Assembly: GCA_030600865.1 (NCBI GenBank)
Contig: JAUVUS010000051.1
Location: 1 to 9,971, forward strand
Reading direction: 5' to 3'
DNA from: Bacteroidales bacterium
Lineage (GTDB): Bacteria > Bacteroidota > Bacteroidia > Bacteroidales > UBA12077
Length of the DNA: 9,971 bases
Under the pieces are notes generated by a model that was not told the origin of the DNA, did not search any database, and saw only the letters and a list, made by a program, of their open reading frames with translations. Within the stretch, counting starts at the first letter, position 1; each line of letters starts with the position of its first letter. The position numbers and the translations under genes were made by a program. Positions 1 to 7,192 of the stretch are shown here, in pieces.

Positions 1-105
1 GGGCTTGGCATATAAAGAATACCTATTAGTTTAATGAAAGGTGTAAAAGTTACAATGATAAAACACAATGGAACTCCTATTGAATTAATGGAGTTTGAGA
101 GATAA
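1..105 (+). pseudogene. 3' end of a VOC/glyoxalase-like gene, frame broken near position 22
   Basis: The frame ending at TAA 103-105 reads ...KGVKVTMIKHNGTPIELMEFER. The ending IELMEFE is typical of the last beta strand of vicinal-oxygen-chelate (glyoxalase / methylmalonyl-CoA epimerase-like) proteins, whose Glu there is usually a metal ligand. Going upstream, this frame meets a TAA at 13-15. The next frame (from base 2) reads GLAYKEY and then stops at 32-34. One extra base near 20-24 would join the two into GLAYKEYPISLMKG..., which is what a VOC C-terminus should look like. The simplest reading is a 1-nt deletion, real or from sequencing. The rest of the gene lies outside the window, so the enzyme's substrate cannot be judged. 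Family call is moderate, frame break is directly visible. Confidence 0.5.
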
Positions 106-107
106 TA

Positions 108-140
108 TAAAAGGGAGAATCTCACGATTTCTCCCTTTTA
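108..140. terminator. Bidirectional intrinsic terminator
   Basis: A perfect 12-bp stem pairs 108-119 (TAAAAGGGAGAA) with 129-140 (TTCTCCCTTTTA) around a 9-nt loop. GC pairs lie at the core, and an A tract on one side and a T tract on the other give a U-run in either direction. It sits 2 nt after the VOC stop codon and 37 nt beyond the MCP stop codon, between convergent genes. It should end transcription from both sides. Confidence 0.85.
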
Positions 141-177
141 AACATCTAAACTAACAAATTGGGAAATTTGCTAAACC

Positions 178-2121
178 CTAATATGATTCAAATTCCTGAT
201 CAATTTTATTGCTTTCAGCCAATTTTAAATCAAAGCCTTTACTTTCTAACTCTTTTTTAATAGTTCCTCCATTTGACCCAACAGGTTTAACAGATTTGTT
301 TTTAGCAGGTTTAAATTGTTGCAAAGACGTTTTATTACTTATGCCTGCTTCGTTATTTTCTTCAATTTTGAAATAACTAATAATTTCTCTTAACTGATCT
401 GCCTGGCTGGCAAGTTCCTCTGAACTTGTTGCCATCTCCTCAGAAGCTGCAGCATTCTGTTGTGTTACCTGGCTTAATTGTTGAATAGCACCATTTATCT
501 GATCAGCTCCTGAATTTTGTTCTAAACTGGCTGCAGATATTTCTTGTACCAGTTTTGCTGTTTTTTCTATTTCAGGAATAATTTCAGCCATAAAACCTCC
601 GGCATCTTCTGTAACTTTTAAACTTTTTCTTGAAAGCTCATTAATTTCATCGGCTGCAATTTTACTTCGTTCAGCAAGTTTACGAACTTCTGCTGCTACA
701 ACAGCAAATCCTTTACCATGTTCGCCTGCTCGTGCAGCCTCAACTGCAGCATTAAGAGCTAATATATTTGTTTGAAATGCAATATCATTAACAATAGTTA
801 TTTTCTCAGCTATTTGTCGTATTGAGGCCAGACTTTCCCGGGCCGCAGTTGCAACTTTTGATACTCCATTTGATGCTGAAATTGAAATTTTTTCAGTTTG
901 CTGTGCATTATCAGTATTTTGTTGAATATTCGAAGTCATCTCTTCCATTGATGATGACACTTCTTCGGTTGATGAAGCTTGTTCAGATGCTCCCTGTGAT
1001 AACTGCTGGGTTGTTGAGCTAATTTGCTGACTAGCTGATGCAACATTATTTGCTCCAGTAGTTATGCTACCAACTATCCTTTTCAGATTTTCAACAAGAG
1101 CACCGAAAGATCTGCCTAAAACACCAATTTCATCTTTACGTTCAATAATACCATCAGGTGGATCTACATTAAGATTACCTTTAGAAAGCTCAGTAAGATC
1201 CTTAGCTAATTGCTTAAATGTGAATGAAATAATTTTTGAAAGTGAATAATTCAATACAATAATTAAAATAGCAATTACCAGTAGTATTATAAAAACATTT
1301 CTGATTGTAGATTTTAATTCTGTAAAGCTTTCTTTTGTTAAATTTAAGTCTTCATTATTTAATTCTTCAATAAAATGATTTGTTGAAGTTGTTATATCCT
1401 TGCCAATCTTATTATTATTTTCATTATTCTCAACAAATTGTAAAGCCAACTTCTTAATTTCTAAATTTGCATTTATAGCATTAACAGGTAAAGCAGCGAA
1501 CTGAGTATTTTTTAATTTTTCTTTATCTGCTTCACCCTGTTCAATAGCTTTATCTAAAAATTCAATGAGTTCATTTTTATTAGAAATATCTTCTTTAATT
1601 TTTAGAAATAGAACCCTGATAGCAAATACGGTATTATTATTAGCATTTGCACCAGCTATAACCAATCTTTCTATAGTTGAAACACTTTCCCTTTTAGAAA
1701 TATCTGCTAATCTTGCACTAACATTTTCTATATAACTATTTGATTGTTTTAGAGATTCTTCAGTTAAGCCGGATATCTGATTTTCAATTTTTTGATTTTC
1801 ATTTTTTAATTGTTGAACTTTATTAAGTTCAGTCCAAAACTTTTGAACTTCATCAATATGGGATGTTTTTTTTGCAGATTGTTCTATCTTTGAGTAATCA
1901 TTCTGTAATTCCTTAAAAGTTATTTCGTTAGCCAAAAAATCCTTAACAAGAAATGACAATTCCCTAAGCATATTAACTTCTTTAATATTTTCAGTTCTCT
2001 GCAAGGTTATACTGTCTAATTTGTTATTAAGGCTAAATATAAAAAACAACAATAAACCTATAAAGGTTACCTGCCCCAATATTCCAATTAATAATTTGTC
2101 TTTAATCTTTAAATTTTTCAT
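178..2121 (-). CDS. Methyl-accepting chemotaxis protein (transmembrane chemoreceptor)
   Basis: This 647-residue receptor senses a ligand outside the membrane and controls a CheA kinase through CheW. The first membrane helix spans about residues 10-32 and the second about 275-297. The roughly 240-residue segment between them is predominantly helical and charged. Its size would fit a helical-bundle sensor of the HBM kind, but I cannot identify a ligand. HAMP follows at about 297-350, ending with the usual DEIGxLGRSF motif. The signalling hairpin covers about 360-585, with the near-invariant tip at about 446-480 ([21 protein letters not shown], then [18 protein letters not shown]). Methylation-type Glu pairs flank it ([11 protein letters not shown] near 384-394, [11 protein letters not shown] near 560-570). 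A polar, Lys-rich tail of about 60 residues follows and lacks an NWETF-like CheR docking pentapeptide. It is the last gene of the receiver-cheW-MCP operon, 20 nt after cheW. The ligand is unknown. Confidence 0.95.
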   Translation of the reverse strand: MKNLKIKDKLLIGILGQVTFIGLLLFFIFSLNNKLDSITLQRTENIKEVNMLRELSFLVKDFLANEITFKELQNDYSKIEQSAKKTSHIDEVQKFWTELNKVQQLKNENQKIENQISGLTEESLKQSNSYIENVSARLADISKRESVSTIERLVIAGANANNNTVFAIRVLFLKIKEDISNKNELIEFLDKAIEQGEADKEKLKNTQFAALPVNAINANLEIKKLALQFVENNENNNKIGKDITTSTNHFIEELNNEDLNLTKESFTELKSTIRNVFIILLVIAILIIVLNYSLSKIISFTFKQLAKDLTELSKGNLNVDPPDGIIERKDEIGVLGRSFGALVENLKRIVGSITTGANNVASASQQISSTTQQLSQGASEQASSTEEVSSSMEEMTSNIQQNTDNAQQTEKISISASNGVSKVATAARESLASIRQIAEKITIVNDIAFQTNILALNAAVEAARAGEHGKGFAVVAAEVRKLAERSKIAADEINELSRKSLKVTEDAGGFMAEIIPEIEKTAKLVQEISAASLEQNSGADQINGAIQQLSQVTQQNAAASEEMATSSEELASQADQLREIISYFKIEENNEAGISNKTSLQQFKPAKNKSVKPVGSNGGTIKKELESKGFDLKLAESNKIDQEFESY

Positions 2122-2141
2122 AATATTTAATATTTATTAGT

Positions 2142-2630
2142 TTATCTTTTTTGTGATTTTTTTAAATCATTTAATTCACTGGATGTAAAAAGTTTAATCA
2201 AATCCAGAATCATAATAAAACTGTCATTCACCTTAGCAACTCCGGTGATAAATTCAGATTTATATGTATTACCGATACTTGGTGTTTCATCAATTTGTGT
2301 CTCCTCAATTTCACGAACAGCAACAACAGAATCAACCAGTGCGCCTATATGGATTAATTCATCATCCATTTTTAAATCCATAACAACTATGCAGGTATCA
2401 TTGGTAATTTCAGTAGGTTCCATATCAAACTTAATACGGGTATCAATTACCGGAAGAACCATTCCCCGGAGGTTTATTACACCCTTCATATACGCAGGTG
2501 CTTTAGGAACTTTAGTAATTTTTTGTAATTCCAGAATATTGAGCACTTTACTTACATGTGCACCAAATTCTTCTTTTCCTATTTTAAATGTTAAATAGGA
2601 ATTTTCTTTTGTGTTAGTTTCTATGTCCAT
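2142..2630 (-). CDS. cheW: Chemotaxis adaptor protein CheW
   Basis: CheW is a cytoplasmic SH3-like adaptor that links chemoreceptor tips to the CheA kinase. The 162-residue product is a full-length single CheW domain. It opens with YLTFKIGKEEFGAHVSKV (about 12-29), continues with VPKAPAYMKGVINLRGMVLP (about 41-60), where the NLRG motif including the conserved Arg contacts receptor and kinase, and ends with FITGVAKVNDSFIMILDL. A short Lys-rich tail follows. The start codon lies 17 nt inside the end of the upstream receiver gene, so translation of the two is probably coupled. The MCP follows 20 nt downstream, which pairs this adaptor with that receptor. No CheA is present in the window, so the kinase must be encoded elsewhere. 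Confidence 0.95.
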   Translation of the reverse strand: MDIETNTKENSYLTFKIGKEEFGAHVSKVLNILELQKITKVPKAPAYMKGVINLRGMVLPVIDTRIKFDMEPTEITNDTCIVVMDLKMDDELIHIGALVDSVVAVREIEETQIDETPSIGNTYKSEFITGVAKVNDSFIMILDLIKLFTSSELNDLKKSQKR

Positions 2631-3072
2631 ATTTTAAATTTTGATTATCATGTTCAATAGATTTATCTATTTTTTGTTTTTTAATCTTAATCCCTGGAGG
2701 AAAACAGGATTTGTTGGCAATAATTTTTAAAATAGCGTTTTCCAGCTCATCATAAATATTAGGTTTGAAAACACAAGCTTTAAAACCTGCACTAATTAAG
2801 TCTAATAAATATACTTTATCAGTGTAATTTGTAATGGCTATAAATTTTACATAATGATTTTCCCATAATGCCTTTTTTATAGTTTCAATTCCATTTAAAT
2901 TTGGCATCTCAATGTCCATAAGAACTATATCTGCTTCGTGTGTATTTTCCATTTTAAGAAACTCTTCTCCATCACTAGCAACACCTATTACTTTATGAGA
3001 AAGAATATTTTCCAAATAGTATTTTATTCCATCTCTAAAAGTTTTATTATCGTCTACAACTATGAATTTCAT
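2614..3072 (-). CDS. Stand-alone NarL-type receiver protein (no output domain)
   Basis: The 152-residue protein is a phosphoacceptor receiver. Visible catalytic features are the acidic pair D7-D8, phosphoacceptor D53 in LMDIEMPNLNG, the switch residue T81 in AITNYTD, and K103 in VFKPN. The sequence follows the receiver of the neighbouring NarL-type regulator (3299-3952) along its length: FRDGIKYYL against FRDGLKSVL, DIVLMDIEMPNLNGIE against DIVLLDISMPEMDGIE, and CFPPGI against YFPQDI in the linker. After the linker the LuxR-type HTH is absent, and the protein ends in a 25-residue Lys/Asn-rich tail. It is the first gene of an operon with cheW (17-nt overlap) and the MCP. A CheY-like or phosphate-sink role at the receptor array is plausible. 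It is not a classical CheY by sequence type. Regulation is probably from the promoter at 3095-3125. Confidence 0.88.
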   Translation of the reverse strand: MKFIVVDDNKTFRDGIKYYLENILSHKVIGVASDGEEFLKMENTHEADIVLMDIEMPNLNGIETIKKALWENHYVKFIAITNYTDKVYLLDLISAGFKACVFKPNIYDELENAILKIIANKSCFPPGIKIKKQKIDKSIEHDNQNLKYGHRN

Positions 3073-3094
3073 CTTTTAATGATTTTATTCAGGA

Positions 3095-3125
3095 CAAAAG
3101 TATCGTAGACAGGAATTTTGTAAAA
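3095..3125 (-). promoter_or_regulatory. Bacteroidota-type promoter for the receiver-cheW-MCP operon
   Basis: On the minus strand, TACTTTTG (3102-3095) matches the Bacteroidota -7 consensus TAnnTTTG exactly. A TTTT tract (3125-3122) sits 19 bp upstream, where the -33 TTTG element is expected; its last base does not match. Transcription would start near 3088, leaving a leader of about 15 nt before the ATG at 3072. The assignment rests on sequence match and position only. Confidence 0.5.
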
Positions 3126-3147
3126 GAGGAAAAAACACTAAATGAAT

Positions 3148-3187
3148 AGGGTAAATACCCTAAAAAGGGTTTGGGTTTGGGTTTGGG
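3148..3187 (+). promoter_or_regulatory. G-quadruplex motif with adjoining AGGGT/ACCCT hairpins
   Basis: The plus strand at 3167-3187 is (GGGTTT)3GGG: four G3 tracts separated by T3 loops, which meets the standard G-quadruplex pattern. Just left of it, AGGGT (3148-3152), ACCCT (3157-3161) and AGGGT (3166-3170) can form two alternative hairpins, and the second uses the first G tract of the quadruplex. The group lies about 22 bp upstream of the -33 element of the receiver-cheW-MCP promoter and 112 nt downstream of the NarL-type regulator gene. Folding and function are inference; the motif itself is plain. Confidence 0.5.
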
Positions 3188-3202
3188 AGTGAAAATATAA
3201 TG

Positions 3203-3289
3203 GTTATGAGTTATGAAAAAGCTAAGAGCTATGTCCTAAGTATCAGCTTTTAAGTTCTGGCTTCTGAATTCTGAATTCTGACTTCTGAA
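3203..3289. repeat. Heptanucleotide tandem repeats
   Basis: Two 7-nt repeat families share this intergenic region. GTTATGA occurs twice in a row (3203-3216). The second series is TTCTGGC, TTCTGAA, TTCTGAA, TTCTGAC, TTCTGAA (3255-3289), and it decays into CTTTCAA and CTTTATA as it enters the end of the regulator gene at 3299. Between them lies a 7-bp inverted repeat, AAAAGCT (3217-3223) and AGCTTTT (3245-3251). On the minus strand this would give a weak stem followed by a U tract, a possible terminator for the kinase-regulator pair. Confidence 0.6.
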
Positions 3290-3298
3290 CTTTCAACT

Positions 3299-3952
3299 TT
3301 ATACTTCTATTAAATGATGCTTAATAGCAAACATAACAAGATGTGCTGTATTTTTTGTGGATGTTTTCGACAATATATTGGTTCTGTGATTGTCAACTGT
3401 TTTAGGGCTAATATATAGTTTTTCAGCTATTTCATTATTAGTAAAACCCTGGCAGATTAATTGAAGTACTTCTGTTTCACGTTTTGAAAGCCTGATTTCA
3501 TTATTAAGTATAGAATCAACTCCTGTATGACTTACTTTAAATAATAAATTTCTTAGAATATCCTGAGGAAAATAATTCCCGCCATTATAAACGGTATTTA
3601 TAGCTTCCTGAAGTTCTTCTCTTCCTGATTTTTTTAATACAAATCCCTGAACTCCTGCTTTAATCATTTTATAATAGTACACATGATCGCTATAACTGGA
3701 AAGGGTAATTATTTTAAGATCAGGGTATTTTACTAAAGCTTTTTCTGTTGCCTCAATGCCATCCATTTCAGGCATTGATATATCCAATAAAACAATATCG
3801 GGTTTAGTATTTATAAGAAGATCTAAAAATTCTTTACCGGTCTCAGCTTCGTCTATAACAATAAAATCCGGAATTTGTGATAATACAGACTTCAATCCAT
3901 CTCTAAAAATAGCATGATCATCAACAATAACTATATTAATTTGTTTTTCCAT
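3299..3952 (-). CDS. NarL/FixJ-family response regulator (receiver + LuxR-type HTH)
   Basis: This 217-residue transcription factor is normal length for the family. The receiver covers about residues 5-122, with acidic pair D11-D12, phosphoacceptor D57 (LLDISMPEMDG), switch residue S85 (IITLSSYSD) and K107 (FVLKKSG). The linker carries GGNYFPQDI. The DNA-binding domain (about 153-213) shows the GerE/LuxR pattern: LSKRETEVLQLICQGFTNNE, then IAEKLYISPKTVDNHRTNIL, where the recognition helix is SPKTVDNHRTNIL. The ATG lies only 2 nt after the stop codon of the histidine kinase, and GAAGG sits about 6 nt upstream of it inside the kinase's 3' end, so the two form one transcriptional and probably coupled unit. 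It is therefore the likely partner of that kinase. Target genes are not evident. The divergent mtfA control region and the downstream chemotaxis operon are candidates by position only. Confidence 0.95.
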   Translation of the reverse strand: MEKQINIVIVDDHAIFRDGLKSVLSQIPDFIVIDEAETGKEFLDLLINTKPDIVLLDISMPEMDGIEATEKALVKYPDLKIITLSSYSDHVYYYKMIKAGVQGFVLKKSGREELQEAINTVYNGGNYFPQDILRNLLFKVSHTGVDSILNNEIRLSKRETEVLQLICQGFTNNEIAEKLYISPKTVDNHRTNILSKTSTKNTAHLVMFAIKHHLIEV

Positions 3953-3954
3953 TG

Positions 3955-6900
3955 TTAACCTTCAAAAGGAATTGAAATATCAACTGTTAATCCTGTATCC
4001 AGACTAGTATTAATATTAAATTCTCCGTTAATTGAATTTACTCTGTTATATATATTGTATAATCCCATTCCTTTACTTTTTTGAAGAACTTCATCTAAAT
4101 TAAAGCCTTTTCCATTATGTTCAAAATTTAGTTTTATATTATCCTTGCTACCAGAGATTTTTATTTTAACATTTTTAGCATTTGCATATTTTAGTGTGTT
4201 ATTTATTAACTCAACTGATGTACGATATAAGGTTATTTTTATATTCTCCTCAAGATTTTCATCAATATTAGAAGAAAAACTAAAATTAATTTTTGTAGTT
4301 TCTGATATTTTATCAATAAAAGACTGAATAGCTACAGATAATCCAAAATTTTGCAGTATATGCGGACTTAGATTATTGGAAATATCATTGATGCTTTGTA
4401 TTGCTTCATTTATTGTATATTCAATTTTTCCGGATATTTCTTTTTTTACATTTTCATCTTTAACATTTAACAGCGTTTGAGCGTAAAGCTTAATTGCCGA
4501 AAGAATTGGTGAAATACCATCGTGTAATTCTTTAGCTACCCTACACCTCTCGCGTTCTTCTGCATTAAGCATTGCGTGATAAACCTTTTGTTGTGCATAT
4601 TTTTTCTCAGTAATATCAGTAAATACTCCATAAGCTAATTCTTCGCCAATATCATTAATGTATTTCTCACCAACATCCTGAAGCCAAATCCATTTTCCTT
4701 TCTTGTTTTTTATTCTATATGTAATATCAAAACGTTTATTCCCGGTAAAAACCGATTTGAAATTTGTTAATACATTTTCAATATCTTGTTTATGTATCCT
4801 ATCCAGCCATGCTTTGGTTCCATTCGTATAAATTTCGTCTGGCGTAAAACCAAATATTTTACTAACATTGGAGCTTATGAATTTTGTTCTACCGTTTTTA
4901 TCAGTTATCCAAAAAACAGATGGTCCGTTTTCAACAAGCAATCTGTATTTTTCTTCACTTTCCTTTAAAGCTTTTTCTATTTTTTTACGTTCTGTGATAT
5001 CAGTCATATTTCCAATAGACCCTATAATTTCCCCTTCAGAATTTCTTACAGGAGCTCCGCTTACTAAGAAATCAAACTTTTTCCCGCTTTTAGAAATAAA
5101 TGTTGCCTCATACTGATAACGAATATTTTTAGTTCTATCTAAATTAGCTTTCTTTATTATTATATGATCTTCAGGAATTAATAACTTTTCATACCCAATT
5201 TCACCAATAATTTCATCTTCTATATATCCAAGTTTCTCAGTAAAACGGGAATTGACATACAGCACCCTATCATCATTATCAACTAACATAACAATATCAT
5301 TCATGTTTTCCAGAAGCGTACGATACTTAGCTTCACTTTCCCTTAATGCACTTTCAGCTTTTTTTCGTAAACTAATATCTCTAACAATTGCAACTAAATA
5401 CTCTTCGTCTGAAATAATTGTCCTGTTAAGAGAAATTTCGGCAAAAAAAGCTTTTTCGCCGTTAAAAGTTGTATGAAGCCATTCAAATCTTTGTGGAGTT
5501 CCTCTTCTTGCTAATTGAATTTTTTTAATGGCTAGCTCAAGAGATCTTTCCCCATTTGGTTGGTATTTCGGTGATACTTCAACAGGCGTTATACTAATTA
5601 ATTGCTTTTTACTACAATCATATAATTGAAGCGATTTCGTATTACAGTCAATAAATTTATTGTCTTTATCTAAAATAAAAATACCATCGTTTGCCGTTTC
5701 AAATAAAGTTTTATACTTATATTGCTCTATTCTCAGATTTTCGGCCATTTTATTTAAAGAAACAGCTAATAAGCCTATCTCATCTTTTTGATTAATATCA
5801 ATATTAGTACTTAAATTACCTGAAGCAATTTTTTCTGCAAATGCAACTCCCTTATTTAATGCTCTAGTAATAGATCTACTAACTTGTATATTAACAATTA
5901 TATATATTATTATTCCAAATATAATTGATATGATTATGGCATTTCTTAAATGATTAATTATTCCCATTAACTCGTTTTCATATATTGAAACCGAAACATA
6001 TGCCTCCAGCTGTTCAATATATTTGAAATACTGAAACTTGCTTTTACCTTCCCATAAATAATTTGTTTTACCTGTTGATTTATTTGAATTTATTAATTGC
6101 TGGAAAAATTCGGCATTATAATGGTTTTCACCTTCATTATTTGGATGGATTATAAAAGTTCCTTTTTTATCAATCATAAAGGGATAACCGGACTCAAAGT
6201 ATTTCTTTTCTTTAAATACTGTTTTAAGATTACTTATATCTGTCTCCTTTAATCCAACATATAAAATTCCCTGTACCTTACCATTTATAAAAATTGGTTC
6301 ATAAGCTGTAAGATAATAATCATTTACAACAAATGCTCTTCCATAATAAGTATTCCCAGATTCTATTGTTTGAATAACAAGAGAACTATTTGGAATATAT
6401 GTACCTACAGCTCTCTCTCCATTTTCTTTTAATACATTGGTTGAAATTCTTAAATAACCCTCTGGTATTTTTTGAAAAATCGTAGCTGTTGCACCTGTCA
6501 TTTCCTGTATTTTATCAACTATTATAAAATTTCTATATACGTCCTTATTAGCAATTTTTAGATTACTAATTGTTATATTTTGAGTTGATTTAGTAACTTG
6601 ATTGATTGCTAAAACATTTTGATTTCTATCACCAATTGTTGGTTTACCATTATATTTAAGAACCTCTCGGGCAGTAATTAAAGCATAATTAACTTTACTT
6701 TGTCTTTCATGTAGTTGAACTTTTATAGTATTAGAAAGATCATTAACCTGTTCAAACATTCTAAGGTCTGTGTCAGCAATTATTTTCGCTTTCTGAGTTT
6801 TTATAGTATAAATCCCTAATGAAGAAATAATAATCACCATAATAAGACTCATTATTAAATTAAGTCGCAATCCAATTTTAATATTACTTAAAAACCTCAT
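3955..6900 (-). CDS. Membrane histidine kinase: Cache - HAMP - 3x PAS - HisKA_3 - HATPase
   Basis: The 981-residue sensor kinase has a first membrane helix at about 13-33 and a large extracytoplasmic Cache-type domain at about 35-315. The Cache segment resembles the Cache3-Cache2 fusion type (TGATATIFQ, STNVLKENGERAVGTYI, YYGRAFVV, YEPIF..GKVQGILYVGL). The second helix is at about 321-340, and HAMP runs to about 390. Three PAS domains follow at about 395-512, 522-638 and 648-766, each ending in a DIS/DIT-x-(R/K)KK-type linker. The HisKA_3 dimerisation helix has phosphoacceptor H793 in AKELHDGISP. The ATPase has N-box ELINNTLKYANA (about 897-908), a G1 box and G2 box KGMGLYNIYNRV (about 943-954). 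The G1 box reads EHNGKGF, with His928 where most kinases have Asp. It is the first gene of the kinase-regulator pair. Kinases of this type with NarL partners usually control transcription. The ligand is unknown, though Cache domains often bind small organic molecules. Confidence 0.95.
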   Translation of the reverse strand: MRFLSNIKIGLRLNLIMSLIMVIIISSLGIYTIKTQKAKIIADTDLRMFEQVNDLSNTIKVQLHERQSKVNYALITAREVLKYNGKPTIGDRNQNVLAINQVTKSTQNITISNLKIANKDVYRNFIIVDKIQEMTGATATIFQKIPEGYLRISTNVLKENGERAVGTYIPNSSLVIQTIESGNTYYGRAFVVNDYYLTAYEPIFINGKVQGILYVGLKETDISNLKTVFKEKKYFESGYPFMIDKKGTFIIHPNNEGENHYNAEFFQQLINSNKSTGKTNYLWEGKSKFQYFKYIEQLEAYVSVSIYENELMGIINHLRNAIIISIIFGIIIYIIVNIQVSRSITRALNKGVAFAEKIASGNLSTNIDINQKDEIGLLAVSLNKMAENLRIEQYKYKTLFETANDGIFILDKDNKFIDCNTKSLQLYDCSKKQLISITPVEVSPKYQPNGERSLELAIKKIQLARRGTPQRFEWLHTTFNGEKAFFAEISLNRTIISDEEYLVAIVRDISLRKKAESALRESEAKYRTLLENMNDIVMLVDNDDRVLYVNSRFTEKLGYIEDEIIGEIGYEKLLIPEDHIIIKKANLDRTKNIRYQYEATFISKSGKKFDFLVSGAPVRNSEGEIIGSIGNMTDITERKKIEKALKESEEKYRLLVENGPSVFWITDKNGRTKFISSNVSKIFGFTPDEIYTNGTKAWLDRIHKQDIENVLTNFKSVFTGNKRFDITYRIKNKKGKWIWLQDVGEKYINDIGEELAYGVFTDITEKKYAQQKVYHAMLNAEERERCRVAKELHDGISPILSAIKLYAQTLLNVKDENVKKEISGKIEYTINEAIQSINDISNNLSPHILQNFGLSVAIQSFIDKISETTKINFSFSSNIDENLEENIKITLYRTSVELINNTLKYANAKNVKIKISGSKDNIKLNFEHNGKGFNLDEVLQKSKGMGLYNIYNRVNSINGEFNINTSLDTGLTVDISIPFEG

Positions 6901-7095
6901 TACTTATAGTTTTTAGGGATTTTATTCATTTCTACTATTAATTTCATCAGATAAGTTTATAAAGAAAACAATAATCAATTGAAATGGTCTAATTTTCAAT
7001 GCTTCTTTATTATTTAACTTCATAGTTGTTTGTTTGAAAGTAATGAACTACCCAAGAGCAAATTCCAGAGAAGTTCTTTTATTTTGATTAAAACT

Positions 7096-7127
7096 ATACT
7101 TGATATTTAGTAAAAGTTATCAAGTAT
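7096..7127. promoter_or_regulatory. Perfect 10-bp inverted repeat, candidate operator upstream of mtfA
   Basis: ATACTTGATA (7096-7105) and TATCAAGTAT (7118-7127) are exact reverse complements separated by 12 nt. The half-site centres are 22 bp apart, about two helical turns, which suits a dimeric regulator. It sits 66 nt upstream of the mtfA start, in the 292-nt divergent region between mtfA and the histidine kinase. I find no confident -33/-7 pair in this region. The remainder is plain AT-rich sequence. A hairpin in the 5' leader is the alternative reading. Confidence 0.4.
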
Positions 7128-7192
7128 TTATTCCATAGCCAAAAAATATTTTTATTTTATTAAATTTAGCTTCTTTAAAACCTTCTGATTTT

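Noticed and set aside
822..1249. Two plus-strand open frames (822-1022 and 1064-1249)
   Set aside because: They lie antisense to the conserved signalling and HAMP regions of the MCP and show no independent protein features.
3255..3289. CRISPR-like array
   Set aside because: Units are 7 nt and directly abutting, with no spacers and no cas genes; this is a simple tandem repeat.
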